Shown: positions 35,337-46,550, counted from the first letter of the stretch. The stretch is 64,000 bases of DNA from Typha latifolia (GCA_019914945.1 CM034108.1:5652001-5716000), one strand, 5' to 3'. Program-made: numbers and translations. The notes: generated from the sequence alone by a model not told the origin.

Positions 35337-36967
35337 CTCTAAATTTTGTATAACAAAAGGTGGACTTGATTTATCGAATTGAAAAAGCATTAATTTTCTT
35401 TTGTGCAAATTACCCAAATAAATTAGATACAACGTTGATAGTGGCAAAAACCATTTGAACGCTACGTAATAGACACTTAGTAGTAGTGCATAGCACGTAG
35501 CACCTTTCTTATTCCAAATATCATTATCATCGTGACTAGTAAGAGTATATGTGCAATCTTAAGTCGATATTAAATACCATAATAAGTTAACAACCTAAGA
35601 CCAATCTTGACCTCATAGGAGAGATGTGTACATATTATTGTGACTTGTTAGACTTAGACTAGTACGTACTTCCAAGTCTTGGCGTCGGTCAAATTCAGAT
35701 TCGCATACCTGTATCCAACCATAGATTTGATAGTAGAAAAGACAGGCATGCTTTCGTAGAAACTGTGTTTCTTTTTTTTAGCAATCATCATCGAACGAAG
35801 ATGACAAACAATAATGTTTCTCTCATTTGATAACCTGCCAAATAAATGGTGATTTGTTGCAGAAAACAGTATAAGAGAACCCTATCACTGCAGAAAAGTT
35901 GCTAGTAACAACAATCTCGCTAAGCATCAGTAGAGACTAATGACTCGCTAAGCATCAATAGTCACAGCAGTAGAAAGTTTGGAATTTCCTCACGACAACT
36001 ATTCCTACATTCTCTGGTGATATCACTACAAGGGGTCAATTCTCCCTTAATACCATACAGACTACATGTAAGAAATATTCCAATATGCTTTAGTCTTGGT
36101 AGGTAGAATTGACAAACAAATGAACGAAATTTCTTTTGAGTTAATTACACTTACACCTATTGCCTATTCTCACATTAAGACCCTTAGCTGTGTACAATTT
36201 CTGAAATGCATCTTCCCTTATTATTCTTTAGTCTTTCCGTTAATAAGAAAAAAAAAGAAAAGTTAAAAGATAGAATTATTATTTGACGTTTTCCGTTAAC
36301 AATAGAGGGGAGCAAGAAATAAGTGCTAAGGTTAAAATTTGTAGATCAGAGTTACAGTAGGGAGTTATTTAAACATCTCAAGATATTGAAGGTATGAATT
36401 CAGAAGCTATGAAATAAAAACTTTCATAAAAATTTAGGATTTTTGGTACGCATACCCTTCTAAAATCTCTTATTTGTGTGTATACACTCCTAAAATCGAT
36501 ATTTCCTTAAAATCATAATGCAGTTGTTTCTAACTTTCGAAATGCAAGACTGATTTCACTACCTTAATTTAATTCTATTTTTTCACTTTAATTTCTGTAT
36601 TTGATACTTCTTCATTTTCGTAATGAATCTTCTCAAAATAATACCTAGATAACTTTTTCTCATCTTTTTAATTTTCTTGTATATCCTTCTAAATTTAGCA
36701 TTTGCATACAAACCATTCAAAACCTATTCTTTTTGCATGGATACTCTTCTAATTTTTCTTTATGATTGTATGTTAAAATCTAAACCATTTAACACGTAGA
36801 AAGACAAAGATGCCCCTAAATGAGAGTAACGTGAGGAAAACAAAATAAAATTTATTTGCTAAGTTAATGTTTAGTCGTTTATGGTTTTATGGATAACCAT
36901 GCAAAACCAAGTGTTTTAAGATATACGCGTCGATGAGGAATTTTCTAAATATTAATGTGGCCGGTTT

Positions 36968-37053
36968 GGACGTGTAGATATTTTTCTAAGAGCAAAGAAA
37001 CAGTCAAACGTGTAGATATAGCTAGCTAGAGACGGAACTTGTGCTTATAAATA
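36968..37053 (+). promoter_or_regulatory. P3 core promoter: ACGTG element and TATA box
   Basis: GGACGTGT at 36968-36975 followed by AGATATTTTTCTAAGAGC, a second ACGTGTAGATAT copy near 37008, and TATAAATA at 37046-37053, 81 bases before the ATG. Confidence 0.65.
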
Positions 37054-37126
37054 GTGGTAGCACTCAAGCATGCATTAATTATTTATCACCACAGCCTGAC
37101 CTCTCTCCTCCCATAGAATTGATTTA

Positions 37127-37948
37127 ATGGCTCCCAAAAAGAGTCTCCTTGCTTTTGTAATGCTCTTGGCTATCATTGGACATCTCGTCCCTCATGCGAG
37201 GGCTTCATATCCTGGAGAAGGACCACAATATAGGGGAGGAGATCCAAACAGACCTGCAGATCCATACAACCGTGGAGGAAACCCATATAGGCCTGGAAAT
37301 CCATACAGTAGGACAATAAATCCATACAGAAACCGAGACAGGCCTGGAGATCCATATAATAGGGGAGGAAACCCATACACTAGTCATCCTCCTCCTCCTC
37401 CTCCTCCTCCCCCTGTTACAACCACCAAGGAAACGAAGAAAAGTTCTACAATAGGTCAGTCGTAACGTTTTATTGGATCATTTCTTCTGTAACACTCCCC
37501 TAAAATATTTCTAGCTAGACTCGATATATTTTAGAAGTTTTGTGTGTATATTCTTCTAATATCTCAAGGATTATCCTAAATTTGATTCACTTAACACGAA
37601 GAAGGATTTTCCATTTTTTTTTGGCTTACTGTCCTCTCAGTTAAATTAAAGATATATTATTCATCGGCTATCGAGCACACACACGTAAATATAAAGTCTA
37701 GAAAGTTATACAAGCAAGTAAAGAATTTTGAAATATCTATACACAAAAAGCCAAATGTTTTAGTAGGCCCGATTTAATAATTTTAATTAGATGGACAAAG
37801 GTTTTCAGATGGCCTAACACTGATTAAGCCTAGGACTTTAAGATTTAAATAATGTTAATTTAATAGCTCACTTCTTGATCTTTAATGCTAGCTCTAATAT
37901 TTCTAAACATATTCTTTATCATTTTAATTTTCAGGTAGCACTCCTTAG
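37127..37948 (+). CDS. P3: small secreted Pro/Tyr-rich repeat peptide precursor (two exons)
   Basis: Exon 1 37127-37454, intron 37455-37934 (TAG|GTCAGT ... TTTTCAG|GT), exon 2 37935-37948, giving 113 residues ending SSTIGSTP. Signal peptide residues 1-26 (..VPHARA), then imperfect repeats of the type NPY-R-PG-(D/N)PYNRGG, a run of nine prolines and TTKETKKSSTIG. Unlike P1, P2 and P4 it has no CX3C pair. The start is set by alignment of all copies and by the TATA box 81 bases upstream. Without splicing the frame would end three codons on, at GQS. Function unknown; the repeats could be wall-associated or yield short peptides, which is inference. Confidence 0.75.
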
Positions 37949-38157
37949 TGTTCAAGATCAAAAGTCCGTGCATCGGCATCCGATTGTCGTTTCTGCAGTA
38001 GTTCTCATTGAATAAAAGGGCGATTACATCAATATTGTGGAGGAATATGTCTACCTCCTAGTGATAGTAATACTTTATAATTAGGTTGCTCTTTGTACTT
38101 AATTTGGTGTTATTCCAGTGTATGCCCTTAGGTATATGTTATGTGTCCTTAGTATCT

Positions 38158-38163
38158 AATAAA
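38158..38163 (+). terminator. P3 polyadenylation signal
   Basis: AATAAA in TCTAATAAATGTCTATTCTG, about 210 bases after the predicted stop, at the same place as in P2. Confidence 0.5.
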
Positions 38164-38519
38164 TGTCTATTCTGAATCGTAAAATTGGCTCTCATAGTTT
38201 ACTCTCATGTCTAGGTGTGTTATTGTGGAAGGACCATTTGCAGTGAAAAAAATTGGTCCATTCTTTAATTGGGATCATGACATTAAATTATTTTGATTTA
38301 ACAATACAAAGTAAGTTTTATTATGTAAAACTCTTAATTGACAATATCCATATATTCTTTCATCTTCCTCCTCCCCCACCATAAAACCAGCAATCTCAAC
38401 CTCGACCATAAATCCCCTTTTATTATGCACAGTTATTACTTTTTTGAGAGAAGTATTATGCATTGATATTAATAACTATATTGGTTAATGTTTGATTTTC
38501 TCTTAAACTCTCTCAATTA

Positions 38520-39001
38520 TAGATATGATCATTAGGCCCGACCCGCCTAAACCTGGCTGAGCCCGATTTAGGCCCGGCCCGACCCGAGCTCGAGATGGTA
38601 GTGGGTAGCTGGGCTAAGCCTTTGCTCGCCCAGCTCAACCCGAAAGTTCGATCCACTACTCTCATCTATAGCCCAATCCATAACGTAAGCATTTTCCTAT
38701 AATTTTTTTAGTCACACATTGGATATTTAGTAAATTATATATCAATAACTAAAATATGTTCATATAAGCCCATTAAACTCAGTCCAATAAAATATAATAT
38801 TTTTTATATTTAACCCATTATGTTAGAGCCATTATACTCAACCTAAGCCCAATATCTAATGGGCTAGTGGGCGGTAACGGGCTAGAATATTCTAGCCTAG
38901 CCCGAGTGATTGGTGGGTCGGGCCGTGAACAAATACTTAAACCGAGTTGGCCAGAAAAGCTCGGCCCGAACCCCGCCCGGCCCACCCGATGATCACGTCT
39001 A
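38520..39001. mobile_element. hAT-like MITE, GGCCCG-rich
   Basis: 482 bases with terminal inverted repeats TAGATATGATCAT and (reverse) TAGACGTGATCAT, flanked by imperfect 8-base repeats CTCAATTA / CTCATTTG. Subterminal regions are full of GGCCCG/CGGGCC. No coding capacity. It sits at the end of the P3 3' flank. Confidence 0.65.
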
Positions 39002-39329
39002 CTCATTTGTTAAAAATTAATGTGATCCATTGTACGTGATGCAGTTGTCAATATGTTTCAATGAGTAACATAATCTGTAATTCATTGCATAATTCATAAT
39101 TGATTCTGTAATCCTTAATTGATTGTGTAATCCGCAGTTGATAACTGATTGCATAATCCATAATTTATTGCATAATCTAAAATTAATTATATAATCCGTC
39201 CTATTAATGAATTATATAAGATATAATCCTCTTCTCGAGTGACTAAGAGGCTCTTGGTACAATTGAAACATATATTACATATGTAAGATAATTGTGCAAC
39301 CGTTTGGCTAGCCAAGTTAGAATGTTAGA

Positions 39330-40300
39330 TAGCTCGAACAAAAGTAATATGAAAACTTAAAATAGTGTCATTTTCTTTCGAGTCTAAAAGGCGATAGAGA
39401 AAAACACAGAAAGAAAATATATTCATATATTTAATTTAAATACAAATGACTTAAAAGATATAGACATACACTATATTAATAAAAATTATAATTGAAAATT
39501 ATAATAATCAATCATTCAAGCTTGGTCATCACCGATCAAATAGATGGTGATTTGGTGTAGAAAATATTGCTATGGAGCCCTATTAGGGGTGAAAACGGGT
39601 CGGAAAAACTCCGACCCGACCCGCTATCCGACCCGACTCGGATCGGATTCGGATAAAAAATTTCTATCCGATTCGGATTCGGATTCGGATACGGATAGAA
39701 TTTTTGAAAAAAATTCGGATACGGATTCGGATACGGGTCGGATATATTTTTCAAATTCGGATACGGATATCGGATATCCGTTTATCCGCATATTTTTTTA
39801 AATGATATACAGTTTTTAGTTTGCTTATTTAAATAGTAAGTATTAATATTATTACTAATAATATGTTATATATTATTTATTGAGATTAATTTCTCTAATT
39901 TTATATATTTGACATACAAAAAATTATTTGTTGTAAAACTCTTAATAATTTTATGTTAATTATATTTAAATAAAATATTATAATTATTTTTAATTTAATC
40001 AATATCCGTTTAAGATCCGATCCTTTATCCAAAAATTATCCGTATCCGTTTAGTTAGGATATGGTTTTAAATTTTGCTATCCGTCCAATATCCGTATCCG
40101 AACTAAAAATACGGATCCGGATATGGGTTGAGCATTATCCGATCCGTATCTGATCCGTTTTCACCCCTAAGCCCTATCATTATAGAAAAATATTGATAGG
40201 AGTAACAAGGAGAAAATATAAGATTATTTTGTTTGATAAACTCAAGATACAATCCCTTTCATAATGGCAAATGATTCAATAATAACTATTAATTTCTCTC
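39330..40300 (+). repeat. Array unit U7: gene-less remnant split by a MITE
   Basis: 39330-39583 and 40178-40300 together match the Q block (AAATAGATGGTGATTTGGTGTAGAAAA..AGCCCTATCATTATAGAAAA). The MITE at 39584 divides it. No P gene follows before the LTR at 40970. Confidence 0.6.
39584..40169. mobile_element. hAT-type MITE with perfect TIRs and 8-bp target duplication
   Basis: Terminal inverted repeats TAGGGGTGAAAACGG (39584-39598) and CCGTTTTCACCCCTA (40155-40169) are perfect. The target duplication AGCCCTAT is perfect at 39576-39583 and 40170-40177. Subterminal regions contain dense repeats of CGGATWCGGAT and its complement. No transposase, so non-autonomous. Confidence 0.92.
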
Positions 40301-40969
40301 TTCTAATGGAAAGATTGAGATTAAATGGTACTAATTAAAATTAACTGATAGTACGGAAAGTACTGGTCACTCTTCTAAATTATAAAGATAAATCAGTCAC
40401 ATTTTATTTTTTCTCTTAGCTATCTATTTTTTTATAAAAAATAAAAATAATAATAAATTGGTAGAAGTTGACGGCCTATTATTAAATAACAATTATAAGA
40501 TTAGACAATAAGAAAATACTTAAATTCTAATATTTTTTACCAATTAATCTAGTCACATATGTAAAATATCTTATATACCCTTTAATTTATCAATATATAA
40601 AAAATATTTTTAATAACTAATTGGTTATTACCTTAACATTGCTCTTTCATATTTTTATTACAAAATCACCTATTTTTATTATTTTCTGACTAATTTTTTC
40701 CTTGTCTTACTTTAAAAATGTTCTGATAATTATAAATGCAAGAGAGTCAAATAACTAGATTATCCCAATTCACTAGGTGTTTCTTTATAAATGTTATATA
40801 GAATAGAAAAAGAAGAGTTAGTCCAAAAATTCACGTCCTTCAATCTCACTTGACACGTAATAATAACTATTTTGCTTGAATAAACAGATATGGGCTATAA
40901 AGCTACGTACTATATGTGATACACCACTGATCACATGAGATACGCAATGGATCATATCCGATCAGTTAA
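40301..40969. other. AT-rich sequence without recognisable gene
   Basis: No P gene, LTR end or protein motif was found. Confidence 0.4.
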
Positions 40970-42033
40970 AGGATTAGATTGGACCGATTTTAACATAAGA
41001 AAATTATAAAAATTTAGGCGGCGGTAGTCTCACGAAATAGAATTCTAATAGCTTTAGTTTTATATCAATCGAATATCTAAATAAAAATATATAATTAAAT
41101 TAGTGGAGCAAGGTCAGAATAGGGCAAATTAGTTGGAGAGTGGCGAACGATCAAGAGCTGTGGTGGACAGCCAAGGGCTGTAGTAGACGGCTGTATAGTA
41201 GGGTGGCTATTGGAGGTGATGGTGGCTATGAGTTGGAGGTAGAATTTGAGTTTCTAACTTAGATCTATTTCTAAGAAAATAAAGATAATCTAACGGCTAT
41301 CATAAAAATAATAAATGCGATAATAAAAAAATAACTAAATTTAATTAATTTCAATGCTTGGAGGCTTAGATGAATAAAGCCCAGCCCCTTTATATATAGA
41401 TGTCGGGCACAATGAGTCCTACTCGGACTTAGTTCTAAAGGCTTATATGACTCAAATTAAGACTTATCTTAGAGGCTTACATGACTTAACTGAGCTGACC
41501 TTATATGACTTAATTGAATTTGCCTTACATAATTTAGTTGAACTTGCATTAGCGGCTTACATGACTTAATTGAGCTGACCTTATATAATTTAATTGAATT
41601 TGCCTTACATAATTTAATTGAACTTGTCTTAGCGGCTTACATGACTTAACTAGACTTGCTTTAAGAATTTATATTAAAAATAAATATGTCGTAGAGATAA
41701 ACATGACTTAACTAAATTAGCATTCTTTATCTTTCTCGGAATATTTCTTTATTATGCCACAAATGGAGTCCTAATCTAGAGAAACCTTAAATATGAAAGT
41801 TGTAGATTAGGACATCTTTGATCTTCTCCAAGTGGTTCCATAATATTTGGTTAGTTGATAAATAGCTGCTTTTTCTAAAACTGCGTAGAAGTTAATGAAC
41901 TTAGTTAATTAAATAAACTCTAACCTACTTAGATTCTAACTAAATTACATAAGCAGAATAAATAAGATAACTATATTCGATCCATCGATCTAATATTCTC
42001 GTGATGCGATCCGATGTGACTAGATTCGCACGA
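40970..42033 (-). mobile_element. Solo LTR, family A
   Basis: Reads on the - strand from about TCGTGCGAATC (42033) to about 40970, with GGCGGCGGTAGTCTCACG, CCTTTATATATAGATGTCGGG and repeated GGCTTACATGACTTAA units. Longer than the copy at 12266 because of an 80-base internal tandem duplication. Confidence 0.7.
41477..41636. repeat. 80-bp tandem duplication inside LTR
   Basis: Two adjacent 80-base copies, 41477-41556 and 41557-41636, both from TTACATGACTTAA to TTAGCGGC with a few differences. Confidence 0.9.
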
Positions 42034-42499
42034 TTCTATTCCTCCCTATCATTGCAATTATCCATCTCCATTCTCTCTTGTGGTTTGAACTAAGACTTTG
42101 TCCCTTTCGGTCTGTTTGAGGAGTGGTTTGAACTCTTTCCTTAATTTATGGAATACATAAATTAAATTAGTCTAATTAATATAAAAATCACGAAATGCAC
42201 AAATTCAGATAACATGATCCATAAATAATTACATAATACATTGAAGAAAAGAGTTTAAGTCATCTTCTAGTGGGAGGATAGCTAATAGTTATCATCCTAC
42301 TATGTATTCTCAAGACAAGAGCGCCATGTTGGGTACAAACCTTCTTTTATTTTCCAAAGAAAGTCTGCTCTGACTCTAATACCGATCAACAAGCACTCAA
42401 GTAAAATAATATAGAAAAGATAGCAGATGCTCTAGAAACAAACCTTCCTTATAATAAATACATAGCAGAAATTTCTCAACAAAAATAAGGGTTAAGTTA
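42034..42499. other. Unassigned sequence
   Basis: No gene seen. GACTCTAATACCGATCAA near 42373 could be a decayed primer-site region on the - strand. Confidence 0.3.
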
Positions 42500-44489
42500 G
42501 AATTAAAATTAAATAGCAAAGATAACAAAAGGTGGACTTGATCTATCAAATTGAAAATGCTTCTTGTTGTAAATTACGCAAACAATTAGATACAACTTTG
42601 ATAGTGGCAAAAACCATTTGAACACTAAATAGTAGAGTTTGTAGTTGTGTATACGTTAGCACCTTTCTTCTTCCAAGTTGCTTAGTTGTGGACTTATAAG
42701 TCATCAGTAATGACCAAAAGTTAACAATCTAAAACCGGTGTTGACCATCGAATCATAGATGCCTACATATTATTGTGACTTGTTGGACCTTGACTACTTC
42801 CTAGTCTTCGCACCGGTCAAAGTGGGGCTCACGCACTTGTATGCAACCAAAGAAAATGTTGCTAAACAAATTAGATCAAGATTTAATCATAGAAAAAACA
42901 AGTGTTTGTACGCATAATGATCTTCTAATAGTCATCGAAAATGACAAACAAATGATATTTCTCTCAAACTTCACAAAAGAAGAGATAAGAACTTATAAGG
43001 ATGAGGTTCTTGGAGTAGTCTTGGCCATTCATGAATGAAGACTCTCAGTATTTACTTAATTTCTATGTTTCTTCTATTTTGATGTGGATGTGCAATCTCA
43101 TGTAATATGTCTTTTCTTAATTATTATAATAAACTTGTAATATATGCGAATATGGTAATTATTAACTGTCATTTCTACAGTTCAATCTTACCGTATGGGA
43201 CATTCTAGCCATATACGCATGCAGCATCTGAAAGGACATTTATAAAGCTAGGATGTGAAGCATTATTCAAGTACTTTGATCTAATAACATTTCAATATGA
43301 TTACGTTAACGCAGGGCTAAGGTTAAAGTTTAAAGAGATCTGAGTACCGACTGAAGAATTAAGTAACATGTAAGTTACTTGACAATTTGTGGACTGAAAA
43401 ATAATAAAAAACTAATGAGAAAGATATTTGAGAAATTTTTAATAGTTTAAGAGATCCTGTATACATAATTTTTTTTAAATATAAATAAAAAAGAAATTTT
43501 GTTATATAACACTCTGTCTTTTAATAAAATTTTGGTTTACATTATATATTTTCACTATTTGTAAAAAATACTGTGATTTAGTAAATATGTGCAGAAAATA
43601 CTCTACCGTTAGATCAGCTAGTTAAACTTAACCAAATTTCTGAGTTAAGTTAACTATACTAAAAAATTTTAAAAATATTCTTAACTAAGTCTAACTAAGG
43701 GCATTTTAGTCATTCTAGAAATAAGAGTATTTTAGTTATTTTATAAATAATATATCTTCACTTAACGGAATATTCTCACTGTGTTAGTTTAAATCTATTA
43801 CATAATATTTTATGTACATATTCAATAAGGTTCGATTTACAAATAGTAAAAATATAACGTGTACATCACAATTACAATTACGTTACAAAGCAATGCGTTA
43901 TATGCAAAAATTTTTTTAAAAAATCAAATAGTTTAGCTGGTCTCTCTATATTTCTCTCAGCCTCAAAAATGCTTTGAAGCGGAGAGAAAAGTATATATAA
44001 AAATGCTCTGCATATTGCTTCCATCAAAAGGCGAAACTGTTCTACTTTTTCTTTTGTTTATTTTTCCACTGCTCTTCTTCCAAACTCTCTCTCTCTCTCT
44101 CTATACATATATATATATATATAATTTGATATATATAATTTGATTTCATCCCTAATAGAAAGGAAAAAAAAATTGATATCTGGTTTTGCAAGAAAGATTT
44201 ATCCTAAATCTAGATTTGTTTTTCAAATAAAGTATCTTTATTTATTTTAATAAGCTCATAATATTTAAATTATCTAATTTTTGTGAAAAAAGTTGGGCAT
44301 CCGAGCACCTATGTATACATAACACTTAGTTTATTTACAAAGTAGAACACGCAAAAATAAGATTCTAATGAGTATCCATGTAAAAAACCAAGGTGATTTG
44401 AGAATTTGACAGTATACACGTAGATAAGGTATTTCACAGGGTTATGCATAAAGAAAAAAAAAAGCCCTTGAAGATAATGAGATGGGATT

Positions 44490-44605
44490 GGACGTGTAGA
44501 TATTTTTCTAAGAGCAAAGCAAGAGTCAACACTGTTAAAGAAAGAGAATGTCCATCTTAGAGTTCAAGTTCTTGGTGTTCGCCAAACCTCATGTGCTTAT
44601 AAATA
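44490..44605 (+). promoter_or_regulatory. P4 core promoter: ACGTG element and TATA box
   Basis: GGACGTGT at 44490-44497 with AGATATTTTTCTAAGAGC, the block CCAAACCTCATGTGC shared with P1, and TATAAATA at 44598-44605. Confidence 0.6.
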
Positions 44606-44642
44606 GTAGTGATGCACTCAAGCATGCAATTTATCACCACAA

Positions 44643-44654
44643 TCTCTCTCTCTT

Positions 44655-44685
<31 letters not shown>

Positions 44686-44700
44686 ATATATATATATCTC
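44643..44700. repeat. CT/TA microsatellite in the P4 leader
   Basis: An expanded CT tract, then TA repeats, in the predicted 5' leader. The matching tract is about 25 bases in P1 and shorter still in P2 and P3. It moves the old start to about 124 bases after the TATA box. Confidence 0.85.
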
Positions 44701-44721
44701 ATAGAAGCAATTTAATATTAG

Positions 44722-45322
44722 GCTGCCAAAAATATCCTCCTTGCTTTTGTAATTCTTCTCTTGGCTGTCAATGGAGATCTCATCCCTTATGTGAGAGCTG
44801 CAGATGCTACGATTAATCCTAAAAACATAAACCCAAAGAGGGAGACCTGTAGATCTAGCTGCACATCCAGAGGAGGCACATACATGCCTAGACAATCTCC
44901 TCCTCCTCCCATTAAGGAGACTGCTACTACAACCACAAAGGAAAAGAAGAAAAGCTCTACTGTCGGTTAGTCATTAGTAGCTGGACATACTCAATTATTT
45001 TAGAGGTTTTGTGTTGATATTCTTCTAAAATCTCTCCGTAGAATTAAAGAAGAAACCTGCAAATATTAAGTCTAGAAGGGCATACGCCAAGTCAAAAACT
45101 TCTTAAATATTTACACACAAAAGCCAAATATTGTAGTAGGCCCATTTTAATGATTTTAATTAGCTGGATGAAGGTTTTTAGATGGCCTAAAATTAAGTAA
45201 ACCTAGGACTTTTTGATGTAAATAATATCAATTTAATATATCAGTTCTTATATATTCTTTAATGTTCTAATATTTATAATCATATTCTTTATAATTTTTA
45301 ATTTTGAGGTAGCACTCCTTAG
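44722..45322 (+). pseudogene. P4: start-lost member of the secreted peptide family
   Basis: Codons from GCT GCC AAA continue the signal peptide (AAKNILLAFVILLLAVNGD), a CX3C pair (CRSSC), a shorter middle, PPPP and KEKKKSSTVG. Relative to P1 (TTTAATGGCTGCC), an extra ATTA gives TTTAATATTAGGCTGCC. The ATG is gone and the preceding in-frame codon is TAG. No other in-frame ATG occurs before the signal sequence ends. The donor TCG|GTTAGT (intron from 44966) and exon 2 (45309-45322, G-S-T-P-stop) remain, but the acceptor reads TTTTGAG instead of TTTTCAG. It is shorter in the repeat region than P1-P3. Non-AUG initiation cannot be excluded. Confidence 0.7.
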
Positions 45323-45679
45323 TGGTTTGGATCAAAAGTCCGTTATGCATCAGCATCCAATTATTGTCTCTGTGGTTCTCGTGGTAGCTAGCGTCTCTCA
45401 TAGATTAAAAGAGCACGTTTTGGAGGAATATGTTTAACTCCTAAAAATTATAATATTTTATAATTTGGTTGCCCTTTATGTTTAATTCGGTGTTATTCCT
45501 GTGGATGTCTCTACGCATATGTATGTCTCATTACTATCTAATAGATGTCTATTCCGCATCTTAAAATTGGCTCTCACAATTTACTCTTATAATTTACCCC
45601 CATTGAAATATTTTGATTTAACAAAAAGTCAGTTTTACTATGTAAATACTATAATCCACATCCACATATCACTTCTTAT

Positions 45680-46215
45680 AGGGCTATCAAAATAATCATG
45701 CCGCCCAAGATCGGTCGAGTTTGGCTTGATTAAACTCGATTAAGTTCAGCTCGAAAATGAGCTGAGCCAACCTTGATCTTTAAAATAGTCTTGAAAATAA
45801 TTCTGAGCTAGCCAAGCTTGTTCATGAACCAGCTCAATCAAGTAGGCTTGATAAGATTTGAAATAATTATTATATATATATAAAATATAAGTAGTACTTT
45901 TTATATTATACTTCTGTTATATTCTAAAATTTCTTTAAATGAATTGTTATGTACTTTAATTTTGTAGAATTTGGTTTTGAATTCTGATTCTATCATATCT
46001 TTCTTAAAAATGTCGACATTTTTGTTAATTTGCATTATTAAAGTAAGTTTTATTTTAAGTTTGATTCAAATTTCATTCAAATTTGAACATGTTCAAAATT
46101 TAGCTTGAATTGATTAAGGCTTAAAATTGCTTACTTAAAATTAGTTTAAAATTGACTCGAATTGAAATAATTTTAATTCGAGTTTGATCATAAATTTAGG
46201 CACATTTATTAATTA
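45680..46215. mobile_element. hAT-like remnant in the P4 3' flank
   Basis: Interrupts the 3' flank shared with P1, P2 and P3, which resumes near 46216 (GGAGAAGTATTAATTACTA). It starts TAGGGCTATCAAAATAA, similar to TTTGACAGCC at 50600 (reverse strand). The other terminal repeat is not visible, so it is truncated or eroded. Confidence 0.4.
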
Positions 46216-46550
46216 TTTTTGGAGAAGTATTAATTACTATGTTTGTTAAGGTTTGATTCCATCAAAACTTATTGAAGTTGAGAAAAAATCGACAAAGTCA
46301 TCTTTTTATTTTAGCAGGGAGAGCAGCATTTATTATCCAACCAAATCTTCTCGAGGCATAAACAACTAATTGGTACAAAACCCACACTTCATTAAATGCA
46401 CAGCTTACCGAAGGGCAATTTGGAAAAATGAAGTTGGCTCCATATACAAAGATAACAAAAGGAAGAGTTGATTTGCCAAATAAAAAATACACTATATTTC
46501 TTTTCCAAATTATCCAAATAATTAGATTATTTGCGTCAAAAATTTACTAG
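46216..46550 (+). repeat. Array unit U9: flank end and start of an R block
   Basis: The end of the P4 flank is followed by ATTGGTACAAAACCCACACT and AACAAAAGG..GATTTG.CAAAT, matching the R-block start at 31990-32130. Cut by the copia/mitochondrial-like segment. Confidence 0.55.

Larger units (their letters stand above)
35333..38519 (+). repeat. Array unit U6 (R, Q and gene P3), the most complete unit
   Basis: R block 35333-35830, Q block 35830-36830, then promoter, gene P3 and 3' flank to the MITE at 38520. Its R-Q-P order serves as the reference for the other units. Confidence 0.75.
42500..45679 (+). repeat. Array unit U8 (R block and P4 pseudogene)
   Basis: The R block (42515-43120) is followed by the P1-type 5' flank (43210-44560), P4 and its 3' flank. 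Q is missing. The flanks match U1 more than U2 or U6. Confidence 0.65.

Noticed and set aside
37173..37387. Three antisense frames with YGFP-like repeats over P3
   Set aside because: Caused by the tandem Pro/Tyr codons of P3 read backwards.
39536..39801. Asp/Ser- or Pro/Asn-rich frames with short repeats
   Set aside because: Translations of the CGGATWCGGAT subterminal repeats of the hAT MITE.
42841..43038. R-block frame ending TYKDEVLGVVLAIHE as a possible gene
   Set aside because: The same DNA in the other R blocks has stops or frameshifts (for example near 25520 and 33810), so it is not conserved as protein.
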